DNA from: Proteles cristata cristata | Lineage: Eukaryota > Chordata > Mammalia > Carnivora > Hyaenidae | Reading direction: 5' to 3' | NCBI GenBank assembly: GCA_017311185.1 | Contig: JAESUZ010003404.1 | Location: 310,001 to 374,000, forward strand | Length of the DNA stretch: 64,000 bases | In this document: piece after piece, positions 46,006 through 58,763 of the stretch | Numbering within the stretch: position 1 is the stretch's first letter | Layout of the letters: each line of letters opens with the position of its first letter | The notes under the pieces: generated by a model | Told to the model about the DNA's origin: nothing | The model's input: only the letters and a program-made list of their open reading frames with translations | Database searches by the model: none | Position numbers and translations under genes: made by a program

Positions 46006-46790
46006 TCAAAGAGATACTTGTGTTCCATTTACCTTCCTGCCTGAAAAGGCTTTGGCTCCTAGAAAAAATTCTGCAAATTTGAAATGATCTATAAAGAGAT
46101 GCATTTTGTCTATCTTTACAGATCAGGATTTCTAAGTTCTAGGCCTTTGCTGAGCCACAAAAGTGTGACACATCTCTTCTTTCAGAACAGCGAGTGGGGT
46201 TGGCTCACATCACGAGGAGGGGCCAGCGAGAGCTAAAGGATCTCTCTCAGGAGACGTAGAGAACCGCAGTCCTCTGTCTCACGAGAACATAAAATCTCCT
46301 TCTGCCGGGCCCTCGGGAGAACGCTACTTTGGAAATTTGAGGTTTTCAGTATGTGTTTATGTTGTGTCTAGCGTGATGGCCTTTCTCTGTGTTCCCGCAC
46401 GTTCCCTTGAACAGGAGAGGAAAAGTGTGGACTTAAAGCTCTAGCAGAAGAACTGTTCCCCGACCTTCAGCCTCCTGACCTGTTACCAAGATATGTCTCT
46501 GGCTCTCCGCCATCTAAGACTTTTGTTTCGTCATTTGAGACTATAGCTATACTAGAAATAAATGACAGAGAATACCCACTGTTTTAAAAATATGGGTCTG
46601 TTGTAACACGCTTGTTTGATGCCTATCAGTCGGCTTCGCACCTAAAGCTGCTCAGAAATGCTGCCCTGGGTCACCTTCTGCAGGAGGAAGTGAGAGGGAC
46701 AGAATGGCCTGCCTGGGCCTCCATCTCCTTTCTGTCCATGAAATGGAGGGGTCGGATGGGATGTTCTGTCTGGACCCCTCTGGTTTCAAA
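46006..46790. other. intergenic, nothing recognised
   Basis: No exon, RNA gene or clear repeat seen. Confidence 0.45.
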
Positions 46791-46796
46791 TCCCAT

Positions 46797-47350
46797 GCCT
46801 CCGAGGAAGCACGTTATGTCACACCTTGGGGGAGAGCGCGACAGACTGCGCCACCCGCATGGACTCACAGACGGAGATAAAGAGAAGGACCGAGAACACA
46901 GATGCTCAGAGCTGGGAGAGGTCCCAGGTGCTGCCTCCAGAATCGGGGTGGGCTTAGCGTCTGGGTGTTTGGGGCCAAACAGGGCATCATACCTGACCCT
47001 TCAGGCCTTGGTTCATGATATATGAGTATCAATAGGTTTGAACATTAGCATTTGCAGCTTCGGTTACCTTTTGTTACTTTCCTAAATATACTTCATGGTT
47101 GCAGTTTAACAACTGTAGAATGATAAGGGGCCCAGACCATGTCACTCCAGGAGCAGGGATTACCCGCCCATGGCCTTCTCACATGGCACCTTTGGAGGAA
47201 GAAGAGTGGGCAAGATGGCGGCATCTCCAGCAGTATCTACTGTGGAGCAGCTCTTGCACAGGACAGAGTGACTGTTTTCTGACAACCAACTTAGAATAAT
47301 CACCAAGGTTAATGCATTACTCGAACAGTTTTGGGTGAGAAAGGAACTAT
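46797..47350 (+). repeat. LTR-like repeat copy B (inverted partner at 36.1 kb)
   Basis: See the partner at 36095-36640. The similarity runs from CACGTTATGTCACACC to GAACAGTTTTGGGTGAG and stops on both sides, as expected for one repeat family rather than a larger duplication. Confidence 0.6.
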
Positions 47351-47365
47351 ATTCAAAGAATATAG

Positions 47366-47594
47366 CCCTGGGTGGCTCAGCGGCTTAAGTGTCCAACGTT
47401 TAATTTCATCTCAAGTCATGATCCCAGAGTGGTGGGATCCCAACCAGCATCGGGCTCTGCGCTGAGTGTGGAGCCTGCTTAAGATTCACTCTCCCTCTGC
47501 CTCTCCCTTCTTACACATATGCTCTCTCACTCTCTCAAAAATGAAAGGAAGGAAGGAAGAAAAAAAGAAAGAAAGAAAGAAAGAAAGAAAAAAT
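47366..47594 (+). mobile_element. diverged CAN-SINE with (GAAA)n tail
   Basis: CCTGGGTGGCTCAGCGGC head, tail grown into GAAA repeats at 47566-47590. Confidence 0.88.
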
Positions 47595-48388
47595 TTTAAT
47601 CCTCTAAGATTTTAAAATAAACTTCTTTTTAAACATTAAGTTTATATATCCTAATTTTAGAACTTCAGTCTTTTATTTTGTCCTTTGAGAATGTTCAGTT
47701 AAGCACTTGGGGAATATTTTACTTAAGGAAGAAAAAAATCAGGATGAAAAAACCGTATTGAATCTAGTTCTACTTCAAAACTCAACCTTCTCTGTGAGAT
47801 TCAGTCTCTCTGCTCGTTCTCACCAACAGCAGCCAGGGGACCTCACCTACCCCAGCTGGAAAACTGACACTTGTCCTCATCTGTGGTGGAGTTTACTGGC
47901 CCTAAACCCCTAACCCTCACCTTAAAACCTCTTTGCAAATACAATGAGACAACCTCAGGACTGACATTATTCCAACTTTGTTTTTAATTGTTCTCCAGGG
48001 GTAGGAGCCATTTCACTTGTAAATTTACCTTTTCCAAGATTGAATGGATTGCTTTCTCTTTTTTCTTCTCTTTTTTTTGGTTACAAATTTACTTATTTTC
48101 TTGTGATAAGTACTTTTAAGATCTATTGCCTTAGCAACTTTCAAATATGCAATATTTATTGTTATAAATAAATAAACTGTTATTTAACAGTTTTATTAAA
48201 TATAGTTGTCATGCTGTACATTACATCCCCAAGACTTTATTTCTTTTATAACTGGGCGTTTGTGCCTTCTGACCCCCTTCACTCGTTTCACCTGTCCCCT
48301 GCCTCCCGTTTCTGTCAACCACCAATCTGTTCTCTGTAACTAGGGGCTATTTTGGGGGTGGGGATAGGGTTGGTTTTGTTTTTGTTTT

Positions 48389-48623
48389 TGTTTTTTATTT
48401 TTAAAAAAAATTTTTTTTTTATGTTTTATTTATTTCTAGGAGAGAGAGAGACAGCGTGAGCAGGGAGGGTCAGAGAGAGAGGGAGTCACAGACTGAAACA
48501 GGCTCCAGGCTCCGAGCTGGCAGTCAGCACAGAGCCCGACGCGGGGCTCAAACCCACGAACCGCGAGATCGTGACCTAAGCGAAAGTCGGACGCTTAACC
48601 GACTAAGCCACCCAGGCGCCCCA
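48389..48623 (-). mobile_element. young-subtype CAN-SINE inside L1
   Basis: Perfect 16-bp duplication GTTTTGTTTTTGTTTT at 48373-48388 and 48624-48639; the L1 resumes exactly after it. Confidence 0.95.
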
Positions 48624-49585
48624 GTTTTGTTTTTGTTTTAAGATTCCATATATAAGTGAGATTATACACTTTCTTTGTCTTTCTCTGTCTTATTTCACTC
48701 AGCCTAATGCCCTCAAGGTCTATCCATGTTGTTGCAAAAGGGAAGACTTCATTGTATATAAATAGCACATTTTCTTTATCCTTTCATCCATCAATGGACA
48801 CATACGTTCCTTATCTTGACTATTGTAAATAATGCTGCAATGAACATGGGTACATACAGCATTTAGAATTAGTGTTTCTGTCTTCTTTGGATAAATATCC
48901 AGAAATGGAATTTCTGGGTCCTATGGTAGTTACATTTTTAATTTCTTGAGGACCTTCCATACACTGTTTTCCACAGTGACTGTATCGATTTACATTCCCA
49001 CCAACCATAACAAGGGTTCCCTTTTCTCCAAACTTTCTCCAATGCTTATTTCTTGTCTTTTTGATAACAGCCATTCTAACAAGTGTGAAATGATATCTCC
49101 TTGTGGTTTTGATTTGAATTTCCCTGATGATGAGTGAAGTTGAGCACCTTTTCATGTGTCTGTTTGCCATCCGTAGATCTTCTGTGGAAAATGTCTATGC
49201 AGTTACTCTCCCATTTTCTAATCGGTATCTGACATTTTGCTATTGAATTATATGAGTTCCTAAACATTTTGTGCATTAATCCCACATCAAATATATGATT
49301 TGCAAATATTTTCTTCCATTCCATAGGTTGCCTTTTCATTTTGTTGATGACTTCCTTTGCTGTGCAGAAGCTTTTAGTTTAAAGTAGTTCCACTTGTTTA
49401 GTTTTGCTTTCATTACTTTTGGTTTGTTATCAAATCCAAAAAAAAAAAAATCATCACCAAGACCAACCTCAAGGAGCTTATATTCTGTGTTTACTTCCAG
49501 GAGTTTAACAGTTTCAGGTTTTATGTTCAAATCTTGAATTTATTTTGAGTTAATTTTTGTGTCTGGTGTTAGATAGTGGGCCAGT

Positions 49586-49616
49586 TTCTTTTTCTTTCTT
49601 TTCTTTTCTTTTCTTT

Positions 49617-49672
<56 letters not shown>

Positions 49673-49686
49673 TTCTTTCTTTCTTG
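49586..49686. repeat. (TTTC)n microsatellite
   Basis: About 20 nearly perfect units inside the L1. Confidence 0.97.
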
Positions 49687-50723
49687 CATGTGACTGTCCA
49701 GTTTTCTCAATACCATTTATTGAAGATTGTTGTTTCCCCATTGTGTATTCTTGGCTCCTGTCTCATAAATTAACTGACCATAAATGCCTGGGTCTATTTC
49801 TGGGCTCTCTGTTCTACTCCATTGACCTATGTGTCTGTTTTCATGTCAATACCATACTGTTTTGATTACTATAGCTTCATAATATAATTTGAAATCAAGG
49901 AGAATAATGCCTCCTGCCTTTTCAAGGTTGATTTGACTATTTGCACTTTTCTAAAGTAGTTCTATGCAAATTTGGGTTTTTTTTCTATTTCTGTGAAAAA
50001 TGGCATTTAATATCGATAGTGATGTACATTGCTTGTGGTAGTGCGAACATTTTAACAATGTTAATCCTTCTGATTCCATGAACACAGAATACCTTTGCAT
50101 TTATTTGTATCTTCTTCAATTTCTTTCATCCGTCTCTTATAGTTTTTGGTGTACAAGTCTTTCGCCTTCTAGATTAAATTTTTTCCTAGGCCTTTTTTTT
50201 TGGATGCAATTAAAAGTGGGATTGTTTTCTTAATTTATCTTTCCAATGGTTTATTACTGGTATATGGAAATACAACAGATTTTTGTATTTTGTTTTGTAT
50301 CCTGGAAATTTACTGAATCAGTCTATTAGTTTATACCTGGAAAATCATAAAAGCGGTTTTTGAAAACACATATTCGAAGACTAGATGTAGCAACCCCTGG
50401 AAGCCCACTCTGAAACAATTTGCCACTTTACACATCATAACACTGTCGCTGAAAGAGAAGTGTGGAGGCAACCAGGCTTTACATCTAGGTGTACAATAGG
50501 TTGTTTTGCAATTATGGAAATTAGTTGAGTTTATACAGAATCACAATCTCCTTAAACCTGAGTTTTTAACTCAGATATTAGAACTATACCAAGGAATTCG
50601 AAAGTGTGATTGGATGGCCTTTGAGAAATGATTCAATCTCTACCATATTTACTTATCAGTAATAAATGCTATTTATTCATTATGCTTAAAAAGAGATGCT
50701 AAAATACCTATATAAGAATCATA

Positions 50724-50938
50724 GGGGCACCTGGGTGGCTCAACTGGTTGAGCATCTGACTTCAGCTCAGGTCATGATCTCACAGCCCGTGAGTTCAAGC
50801 CCCACGTCAGGCTCTGTGCTTGGAGCTTGCTTTGAGTTCTGTGTCCCCCCTACCCCCCGCCCCGCTCCTCCCCTCTCCTGCTCATACTCTGTCTCTCTGT
50901 GTCTCAAAAATAAATAAACATAAAAAACTTCTTTAAAA
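50724..50938 (+). mobile_element. CAN-SINE
   Basis: Duplication AAGAATCATA at 50714-50723 and 50939-50948. Confidence 0.93.
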
Positions 50939-50948
50939 AAGAATCATA

Positions 50949-51986
50949 AGGCTACCTTAATCACTCTAGTCAAAGAATCTAGAGTTCTCTAGACTCAAGA
51001 TGCCTTATATGGAATATATATATATCTCAGCTTTCTACTGGGCATAAAGCAAAACCACGAAATTTTGGTGCAGATAAAAAAAAAATCTATAAATATAATG
51101 ACCTATATAGACCATACAGTCATGATGCTAGTAGTCTTTTTTTATTGTTGTTATTTGGAGAGGCAGCTTTTTTAAACACAGAAAATGGCATGAAATATAC
51201 CGTTTCAACTTTTAAAATTATTGTTTGAGAAGTCTGAAAATATTCGAAATAGAATTTCTCAAGGAGGTTGGAGTCAGGTTTTACTTGTCTTCATTTCTCC
51301 TTCTATTCAGATAGCAAATACATCATGAAGTTAAAATTAGTTATTCAAAGCCAAAAGGCGAGAAAGAGGAAAGTAACACCAATATGCTTACATGGTTTCC
51401 AGCATGTAATTGGTGTTATAAGAATATTGTTGGTGTAGCAATGCCCACTCCCACCCCGTCTCTTCCTATGTCCTGCATCACAGTTTTGGGATTATTTTAC
51501 TTCAGTTTAGGAATTTTTTTCCCCTACCGTCTATTGAACTGATCATTAACTTAAATTACAGCGGTTGGCATATTAGTCAGCAAGACGTCTCCTTCTCCCA
51601 TTCTGCCAAATTCCTGGCTTTGTAGGTGCTTGGCTAAAAAAATAAGGAAGCTTTGCATTTGGGTTTTCTCGCTGGGATAAGATGTTCTCTTGACTCACAC
51701 ATTGTCATTCCTTGAATTGTTTCACTTCCTGATCTTTGGGGATTTGTAAGGTGCATCATAGTTTCAGAATATTTTAATTGCAAATGGGCTTGCTTCGCCT
51801 ACTCTGGACTCTGACTCACATGTCTAAGCATTTGTTAATTTTCCTCGAGAGAACACATTTCTCATTTCCTTTAGACAGGTCTTTTCCTCTTCTTCTCAAG
51901 GTGTTCCAGGTGCTCTGATTGACTGTTTATTTAACCTGAATTAATTTAAAATGTGTCTGTTTCTTTTTAATTAATTCCCCCGAAGT
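50949..51986. other. intergenic, nothing recognised
   Basis: AT-rich, no exon or identified repeat. Confidence 0.45.
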
Positions 51987-51998
51987 CACTTCCAGCTT

Positions 51999-52211
51999 TT
52001 TTTAAAAAAAATTTTTTTTTAACATTTATTCATTTTTGAGAGAGAGAGAGAGAGTGTGAGTTGGGGAGCGGCAGAGAGAGAGGTAGACAGAATGCGAAGC
52101 AGGTTCTGTGCTATCAGCACAGGGCCCAACGCGAGGCTCAAACCCAAGAGCGGTGAGATCCTGACCTGAGGCGAAATTGGATGCTTAACCGACTGAGCCG
52201 CACAGGTGCCC
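51999..52211 (-). mobile_element. CAN-SINE
   Basis: Duplication CACTTCCAGCTT at 51987-51998 and 52212-52223. Confidence 0.94.
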
Positions 52212-52380
52212 CACTTCCAGCTTCTTTTAAGGTCCTGTCCTTCTGTAATAACCAGTACTTCCTTCCAGAGCAGCCCCCTACCTGGCCCTTGCTATGGTAT
52301 TTTCTGTCATTACAGCTGCATTACATCTACAACCTAGATATTAAAAAATGGAATGAAAAGTTGAATTTCTATTTCAGCAG

Positions 52381-52602
52381 GGAGCACCTGGGGTGGGTCA
52401 GTGGGTTAAGCATTTGACTCTTGATTTGGATTCAGGTCACAATCTTGGGGTTTGTGAGTTCGAGCCCCGCATCAGGCTCTGTGCTGACAGCATGGAGTCT
52501 GCTTGGGATTCTCTCTCTCCCCCTTTCGCTGCCCCTTCCCCCGCTCACTCTCTTCCTCTCTTTGTCTCTCTCTCTCTCTCTCAAATAAGTAAATTTAAAA
52601 AG
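52381..52602 (+). mobile_element. CAN-SINE
   Basis: Duplication ATTTCTATTTCASCAG at 52365-52380 and 52603-52618, one difference. Confidence 0.94.
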
Positions 52603-52618
52603 ATTTCTATTTCACCAG

Positions 52619-53340
52619 AACTATATCCCACTATAAGTAATCATCGAAAGGAGCAAATTCCTAGGTCAGTCAAGGTTGTTTGTGATTTAGCTTTTTATTA
52701 CACTTACAGCTTTATCTCCTCTCCCATCACCTAAACCTTTGGCTTTCAACCCATTTTCTAAAACACAGACTTCCTAGTTAAATTTGCATTTCAGATAGAC
52801 GACAAATATTTTTTTTTGGTATAAGTTTGTCCCAAGCAATATTTATTTTGCTAAACCTGGCAATCCTATCCCTAACCCCTTTGTGGAATCAATCACTGCC
52901 TCTGAATTCTCACATCACTTGTTTCTTTTGTTATAAAATATATTTCACCCTTCCTAGTTTTACAGTAAACTTAGAGATCTGCCTCTTCTATAACTCTAAA
53001 AAAAGTTGAAGGTAAGAATTGCCATCTACCTCCCTTTTTTTTTTTTTTTTTTTTTGCAAATAGTGCTCATGAATGTCATTTTTATTGAGTGGAATTTGGT
53101 ATTCTACTACATTGGTTCAGGGTAGCCTCTTACTTCAGGCTACCTGAATATATCCTATGCACTTCTTTTCACTATTATCCATATAATATCCTATGCACTT
53201 CTTTTCAGCCCTAAAATTTGGGATCGATATGCTTGCTCTAAATAATAACAAAATTTACTGAGTCTATTCTCTGTGTGCATACAGTACTGAACTGCTCAGT
53301 TCATGGGGGCTGGGACCATGTCTCTTTAATTGACCAACAC
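52619..53340. other. intergenic, little recognised
   Basis: Poly-T at about 53034-53056; 53260-53330 faintly L2-like. Confidence 0.4.
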
Positions 53341-53394
53341 GTATGCAAAGATTGCCACAATGATCAGATTATAAAAAGCGCACAATATTTTTAA

Positions 53395-53950
53395 ATATAC
53401 ATTTCACATGTATTATGTCATTTATGCCTCTGTAAACCCCTATAAGATCAGTACTGTTGTACTCACTTTTTTGGAGGATGAAAAAAATAAGATTTAAAGA
53501 GGTCATGAGGGGCACCTGGGTGGCTCAGCCGGTGAAGCGTCCGACTTTTGATTTTGGCTCAAGTCATAATCTCATGGTTCATGAGTTCCAGCCCTACATC
53601 AGGCTCTGTGCTGACGGCAGGGAGCCTGCTTGAGATTCTCTCTCTCTCCCTCTCTCTCTCTCTCAATAAATAAATAAAACTTTAAAAAATTTTAAATTAA
53701 GAAATAAAGAGGTCATAAGAAACAAAATAATAGCTTTGGTTGATATGTCCCTGAAATCCATACTTTTAAGGATTTTATCATATGATATACGCAAGTATTG
53801 TTGCCCTTTAAAAATCGACATTCTATCTCAAGCCAGACTCAAGCACCCTTGAAAAGGTCCTTGTGAACAGAAGAATGTGCTTTGCAAATGTTGGAACTAG
53901 TCTTAAAAATTAGGTAATTTGCTCAGGTGAGTGGCCAAGCTAGAACTGGA
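53395..53950 (+). mobile_element. MIR remnant split by a SINE
   Basis: 53400-53506 gives the MIR core, and 53890-53945 (GTAATTTGCTCAGGTGAGTGG) resembles its end; interrupted at 53507-53704. Confidence 0.6.
53507..53704 (+). mobile_element. CAN-SINE inside MIR
   Basis: Perfect 12-bp duplication TAAAGAGGTCAT at 53495-53506 and 53705-53716. Confidence 0.94.
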
Positions 53951-54690
53951 GGGATCTGAGTCTGCCGGACCTCAGGGTCCTTGCTTGACACAGGCTAACT
54001 TCCCAGACAGTGCTGGTCCCTGACAAACCCCTGAACTCTCAGAGACTATAAAAAATCACTGAACTGCTACCTGCTACAGATGCGACTTGCTGTCTAGCAT
54101 CTGGGTACTGATTCATCCATCCTTCAACCAGTGTTCCTTCGCCTGCTGCGTGGCCCAGTCTTTTGTCTTCCCTGCGCTCCTCGGCTTCAGGGAAAATCTT
54201 TTCTCGAAGACAAATTCTGTGGTTCTGTGGGAGCTGCAGTCCTCTCGAGAGATCTGACACCTGAGGGCGCCGTTGAGGGGTCTGAGGGAGGCTGCCCATG
54301 CCATCCAAAGTATCTCAGCCCCTGGCCATAGATCATAATGCCCTTAGGTGACTGAACCAAGATTCCGAGAATTTATACCAATGAGAAAAGGGAGGCTTGC
54401 ACAGGTTATTTGCCTGAGGTCTCACAACCAGTGAACGGTAAGGTTAGGACTCCAATCCTGTATTAACTCCGAAGGTAAGTGACCCAAAGACTGACCCTTG
54501 GCTACAAAAAATTGACAATAAAACCCAACATTCTACAAATAAGTATTAAGGCGAGAATAACCTACAAAAGTTATTAGGTAAAATGTAACATGTTCAAAAG
54601 CAAGTTAAAGAACATGTAATTATGTGTGTCCTTAAGATTTTAATATTGCGTTGTTACTCTCCTGCTAAAACCTGGGATATAACTTGTCTA
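53951..54690. other. intergenic with a MIR-like piece
   Basis: 54360-54450 is MIR-like (GAGAAAAGGGAGGCTTGC, TCACAACCAGTGAACGG). Open frames at 54039-54331 are unrecognised. Confidence 0.4.
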
Positions 54691-54707
54691 TTAATAATGC
54701 TATTCTT

Positions 54708-54922
54708 GGGTGCCTGGGTGGCTCAGTCAGTTAAGTGGCCAATTTCAGTTCAGGTCATGATCTCGCTGCTCCTGAGTTCCAGCCCCTCATCAGGCTCTGT
54801 GCTGACAGAGCTCAGAGCCTGGAACTTGCTTGGGATTCTGTGTCTCCCTCTCTCTGCACCTCCCTTGCTCATACTCTGTCTCTCTCTCTCTCTCAAAAAT
54901 GAATACACATTTTAAAAAATCT
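54708..54922 (+). mobile_element. CAN-SINE
   Basis: TTAATAATGCTATTCTT (54691-54707) and TTAATAATCCTCTTCTT (54923-54939), two differences. Confidence 0.93.
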
Positions 54923-55499
54923 TTAATAATCCTCTTCTTTCTCCACCCAGAAAATCACCTTATACAACTGGTTTAGCTACTCTGGAGATGTCCCAGCAGG
55001 AAGTTGGATAAACAGGTTCAAGCTTGACAGACAGATCCGGACTACAGATAGGTAGGCAAACTCTTTAAGGCAAGTTGGAGGGTGAAGAAAGAATGATTTT
55101 ATTAATAGATGAAATAGGAACACAACACAAGACCTTACTGCTTCTCATCTTCTTCACATCTTGCCTTCTCATGATGCCAAAAGGAATCTACTTAAAACTT
55201 GACTTTGACCCCAGTACCCTTTTGCCTTAAAATCTGATGATGATTCGGATTACCTAGAAGATCAAGGCCAAGCTCAGGCTCAGCTCTCACCCAACCCTTA
55301 CATCCCATTTCCAGGACCAGCAACATGGAACAGATGATAGTTTCTTTCACGCCTCCTGGCAGGCACTCAAGAGCTGTGTTGTTTCTTATTTCAGCACCTT
55401 TGATCACCATGTCTATTCTCTCGGCAAAGCTCTTTCCCCTGTCTCCACACTTTACCACCTCCCTTACTACCATCTGCCTTGCTAACAACTTCATCTTTT

Positions 55500-55850
55500 A
55501 AGACACAGTTCAGAAGTCTTCTTCCCAGTAAGTCTTTTCTAACCCCCCAGACCGCCCTGGGTATCTCTGCTCTGAGCTCTTATAATACGAAGTGCATATC
55601 CTCATTAGTGTTCTTTCCACATGAGTAGTATAATTACCTAAAATTATTCCCTAAGTTCCATGAAAGTTCTCCAAGTTTTACCAAATAGCTTGGTGCCAGG
55701 CCTAGTAAACACTCAGTCAATAACTGTCAAGTCAACATATGCAATTCATGTGAGATGCACACATTACTGAGCACCTACTATGTGGCAGGCCTGGAGCCTA
55801 AGGACCCAAACAGATAAAGTCCTTGCTTTCATGTCTTCCAACTATAGAAT
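55500..55850 (+). mobile_element. L2 3' end and adjacent MIR/L2-like piece
   Basis: CACAGTTCAGAAGTCTTCTT, then GTGCCAGGCCTAGTAAACAC (L2 type), followed by CTGAGCACCTACTATGTGGC at 55768. Confidence 0.65.
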
Positions 55851-55859
55851 GGTGATTGT

Positions 55860-56445
55860 GTTCATTTTCTATTGCTGCTGATGCAAAATATTACACGTTT
55901 CGTGACTTAAAACAACTCAAATGAATTATGTCACAAGAAGTCCAGATATAGGGTCGGCTGTTTGCTCCAGATTTCCTGAAGTGCAAACCAGGATGTCAGC
56001 CAACCTAGGCTTTTATCTGGTGGCTCTGGGGGAGAAAATGCTTTTAAAGGTAATTTAGATTGTTGGCGCAATTCAATTCTTTGCAGCCATGGGGGTGAGG
56101 TCCTCAGCTTGTGGGCTATGAGCCACGAATCTCTCTTAGCTCCTTAAGGCCGTCTGCATTCCTTGTCACTTTGTCCCCCTGCTTCCTGCCGTTCCGGCCA
56201 CCAGTGAATCTCTGACTTCCGTTTTGCTACATCTCTACTGCTTCCGGCCTGAGAAAGCTCTCCACTTTCAGGGGCACGTGCAGCTAGGTTGGGCCCCCCT
56301 GGACAATCCAGGACAACTTCCCACTCTTGAAATCTGTATCCTAGTTACCTCTGCTAGGTCCCTTTTGCCATATAACATAACACATTCACAAGTTCAAGGG
56401 CATGAACGTTTTTTAGGAGACCATTATTCTGCCTACCACAGTAAC
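55860..56445 (+). repeat. ancient dispersed repeat, second copy
   Basis: Starts TTTTCTATTGCTGCTGATGC and ends ATTATTCTGCCTACCACAG; same layout as 26135-26600. Confidence 0.55.
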
Positions 56446-56558
56446 TATTCTTCTAGAATTATTTCCCTCACTCAGGTGATTTGGAGAAATATCTCACATT
56501 ATGTCTAAATTTATTTTGGCTACTGCATTATGTTTTGTTTAATAATAAGGAGACTAGA

Positions 56559-56774
56559 GGGGCAGCTGGGTGGCTCAGTTGGTTGAGCGTCTGACTTCAG
56601 CTCAGGTCATGATCTCGTGGTTTGTGGATTCGAGCCCCACGTTGGGCTCTGTGCTGACAGCTCAGAGCCTGGAGCCTGCTTCAGATTCTGTGGCTCCCTC
56701 TCTCTCTGTTCCTCCCTCTCTTTCACTCTCTCTCTCTTTCTCAAAAGTTAATGCATATAAAAAAATATTTTTTA
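56559..56774 (+). mobile_element. CAN-SINE
   Basis: Perfect 15-bp duplication AATAAGGAGACTAGA at 56544-56558 and 56775-56789. Confidence 0.95.
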
Positions 56775-56789
56775 AATAAGGAGACTAGA

Positions 56790-57435
56790 ATTTCTTTGAA
56801 TGGCTATTCTGAGCCAGACCTTATTAGTTAATAGAAAGAAGGGTTGATTATGGATTCACAGAAAGGAAGAAGATATAAAATAGGTAATTGGTAAACTTTG
56901 TAAATGGATTGAGAACAGGCAGCAAATGATACAAGCGCAATGTGGATGTCTATTTTATCTAGCAGCAGAAGAATATGGGGCTGAACAATTAACTGCATTT
57001 AATGTTATTCCAAGTAGGATGTTTTCCTGAAGGTTATTAACCTACCATTAAAAGTATAAGGTCATTTCCCATTTTTGCATGCCACTGAATCTCTTGTTTG
57101 AAAGTAATTGAAATTCTCTTTTCTCCTAAAACTTCTTCCAACATCACAAAAATCATGAACCTTTAAATCTATTAACTAGAAATCTGAATAATATTAAACA
57201 TCAATTCAAAAATACAGAATTTTAGAGGATCTACTACTTGCTGGGGATTTACGCTAGATCCAGAAGACACAAATATAGATCGGGCATACTCCCTGCTGAC
57301 AGGAAACTCATAGGCATCTATATGAATGAATTATAAGACCGTGCATCCGGGGCACTGGGAGAAGCAAGCACAAATGGAGGGAAGGGTTTACTCTATGAAG
57401 TAGTAGGAGAAATGTTTTATGGTGTTTCTTTTTAG
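56790..57435. other. intergenic, nothing recognised
   Basis: AT-rich, no supported feature. Confidence 0.45.
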
Positions 57436-57439
57436 GTTT

Positions 57440-58170
57440 TTAAAGAGTTAAATATTTTAGGGGAGCTTCAGGGTCACAGGAAAATTGAGAGGAGGGTAAG
57501 GAGATTTCCCATATGCCTTCTGACCCCACGTCTGCAGTGCCTGCCCCGTTATCAACATTCACCAGGGTGGGTGCATTTGTCACATCAATGAGCCTCCACT
57601 GACACATCATAATAACCCCAACTCCGTAGTTTATGGTTCACTCTTGGTGTTGTACATTCTATGGGTTTGGAAAAATGTATAACACATAGCCATCATCATA
57701 GTATCGTACAGAGCATTTTCATTGCTTCAAAAATCCTCTGGGCTTTGCCTATTTACCCCTCCCTGCCCATCCCAACCCCTAGCAACCACTGGTCCTTTTA
57801 CAGTCGCCATAGTTTCGCCTTTCCCAAAATGTCATACGGTTAGAATCAGAGAGCACGTAGCCTTTCCAGGCTGGCTTCTTTCACTTTGTCAGAAGCATTT
57901 AAGTTTCCTCCACACCTTTCCGTGGCCTGAAGCTCACTTCTTTTTATCGCTGATTAAAATTCCGCTGTTTGGATGTATCACAGTTTACTTGTTCATTCAT
58001 CTGCTGAAGGAACATCGTGGTGGTTTCCGGGTTTTGATAATTATGGATAAAGCTGCAATATGCCTCTGTGTGTAGGTTTCTGTGGGGACATAAGCTTTCA
58101 ACTCTTTTTGGATACATACCCAGGAGCGCAACTGTTGGGTCACAAGGTAATAGTATGAGTACGTTTGGGT
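57440..58170 (-). mobile_element. old L1M-type 3' region
   Basis: Reverse-oriented: GGGTGCATTTGTCACATCAA, CCCTAGCAACCACTGGTCC, GATTAAAATTCCGCTGTTTGG, ATACATACCCAGGAGCGCAA are hallmarks of old L1 3' ends. Confidence 0.8.
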
Positions 58171-58763
58171 TGTTCAGGTTTTGCAGGCTTTTCTGGTTTT
58201 GAAGGAGGCATAAACAAAGGCACTGAAGTACAAAAAGGCACAGGTATTTGGAGAACTCTAAGTATAGCCGGAGGGTAAAGAGCAAGGGTCCTGTGGTGAA
58301 ATTAAGGCTGGAAGGTTGGCAAGTGTCAGAGCCTATCATGCTATGCATTTTTTCTACTGAGATGAAATGCCAACAAAAACGTTCTCATCGAGGAAAATAC
58401 GATTGGACTTGCACTTTGGAAAGGTTATTTTGGCTGCACAGAAGAGAATGGGCCTGGGTTGGAGGCCATGTGTGGGCTGGAAAACCAGTTTAGATTAGAT
58501 CGTGTCCCAAGGACGAAAGCCTAAACCAATGCCTTGGAAACGACGACGCAGAGCAGTGGAAGGAGTAGAGAGATTCGGCGGTAGGAATCATCAGACTTCA
58601 TTCATGACTATCTAAGCGATGGCGGTAGACAAGGGAGGGAAGGGCAGGGCGAAGGAGAAAGAGGAGTTGACAGTTATTTGAAAATTTCTGACATGGGAGG
58701 AACATCTGAAATCATGAAGTCTGACTAAACTGGGGAATAAAGGAAAACAAGGGGAGAATAGAT

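Larger units (their letters stand above)
48180..50345 (-). mobile_element. older L1, ORF2 C-terminal part and 3' UTR
   Basis: Reverse-oriented L1: 3' UTR near 48190-48370, ORF2 C-terminus at 48640-49400, more ORF2 to about 50345 (CAATACCATACTGTTTTGATT, TTCATCCGTCTCTTATAG). Interrupted by a SINE and a (TTTC)n run. Confidence 0.88.

Noticed and set aside
47895..47920. Interstitial telomere repeat
   Set aside because: Only two imperfect CCCTAA units.
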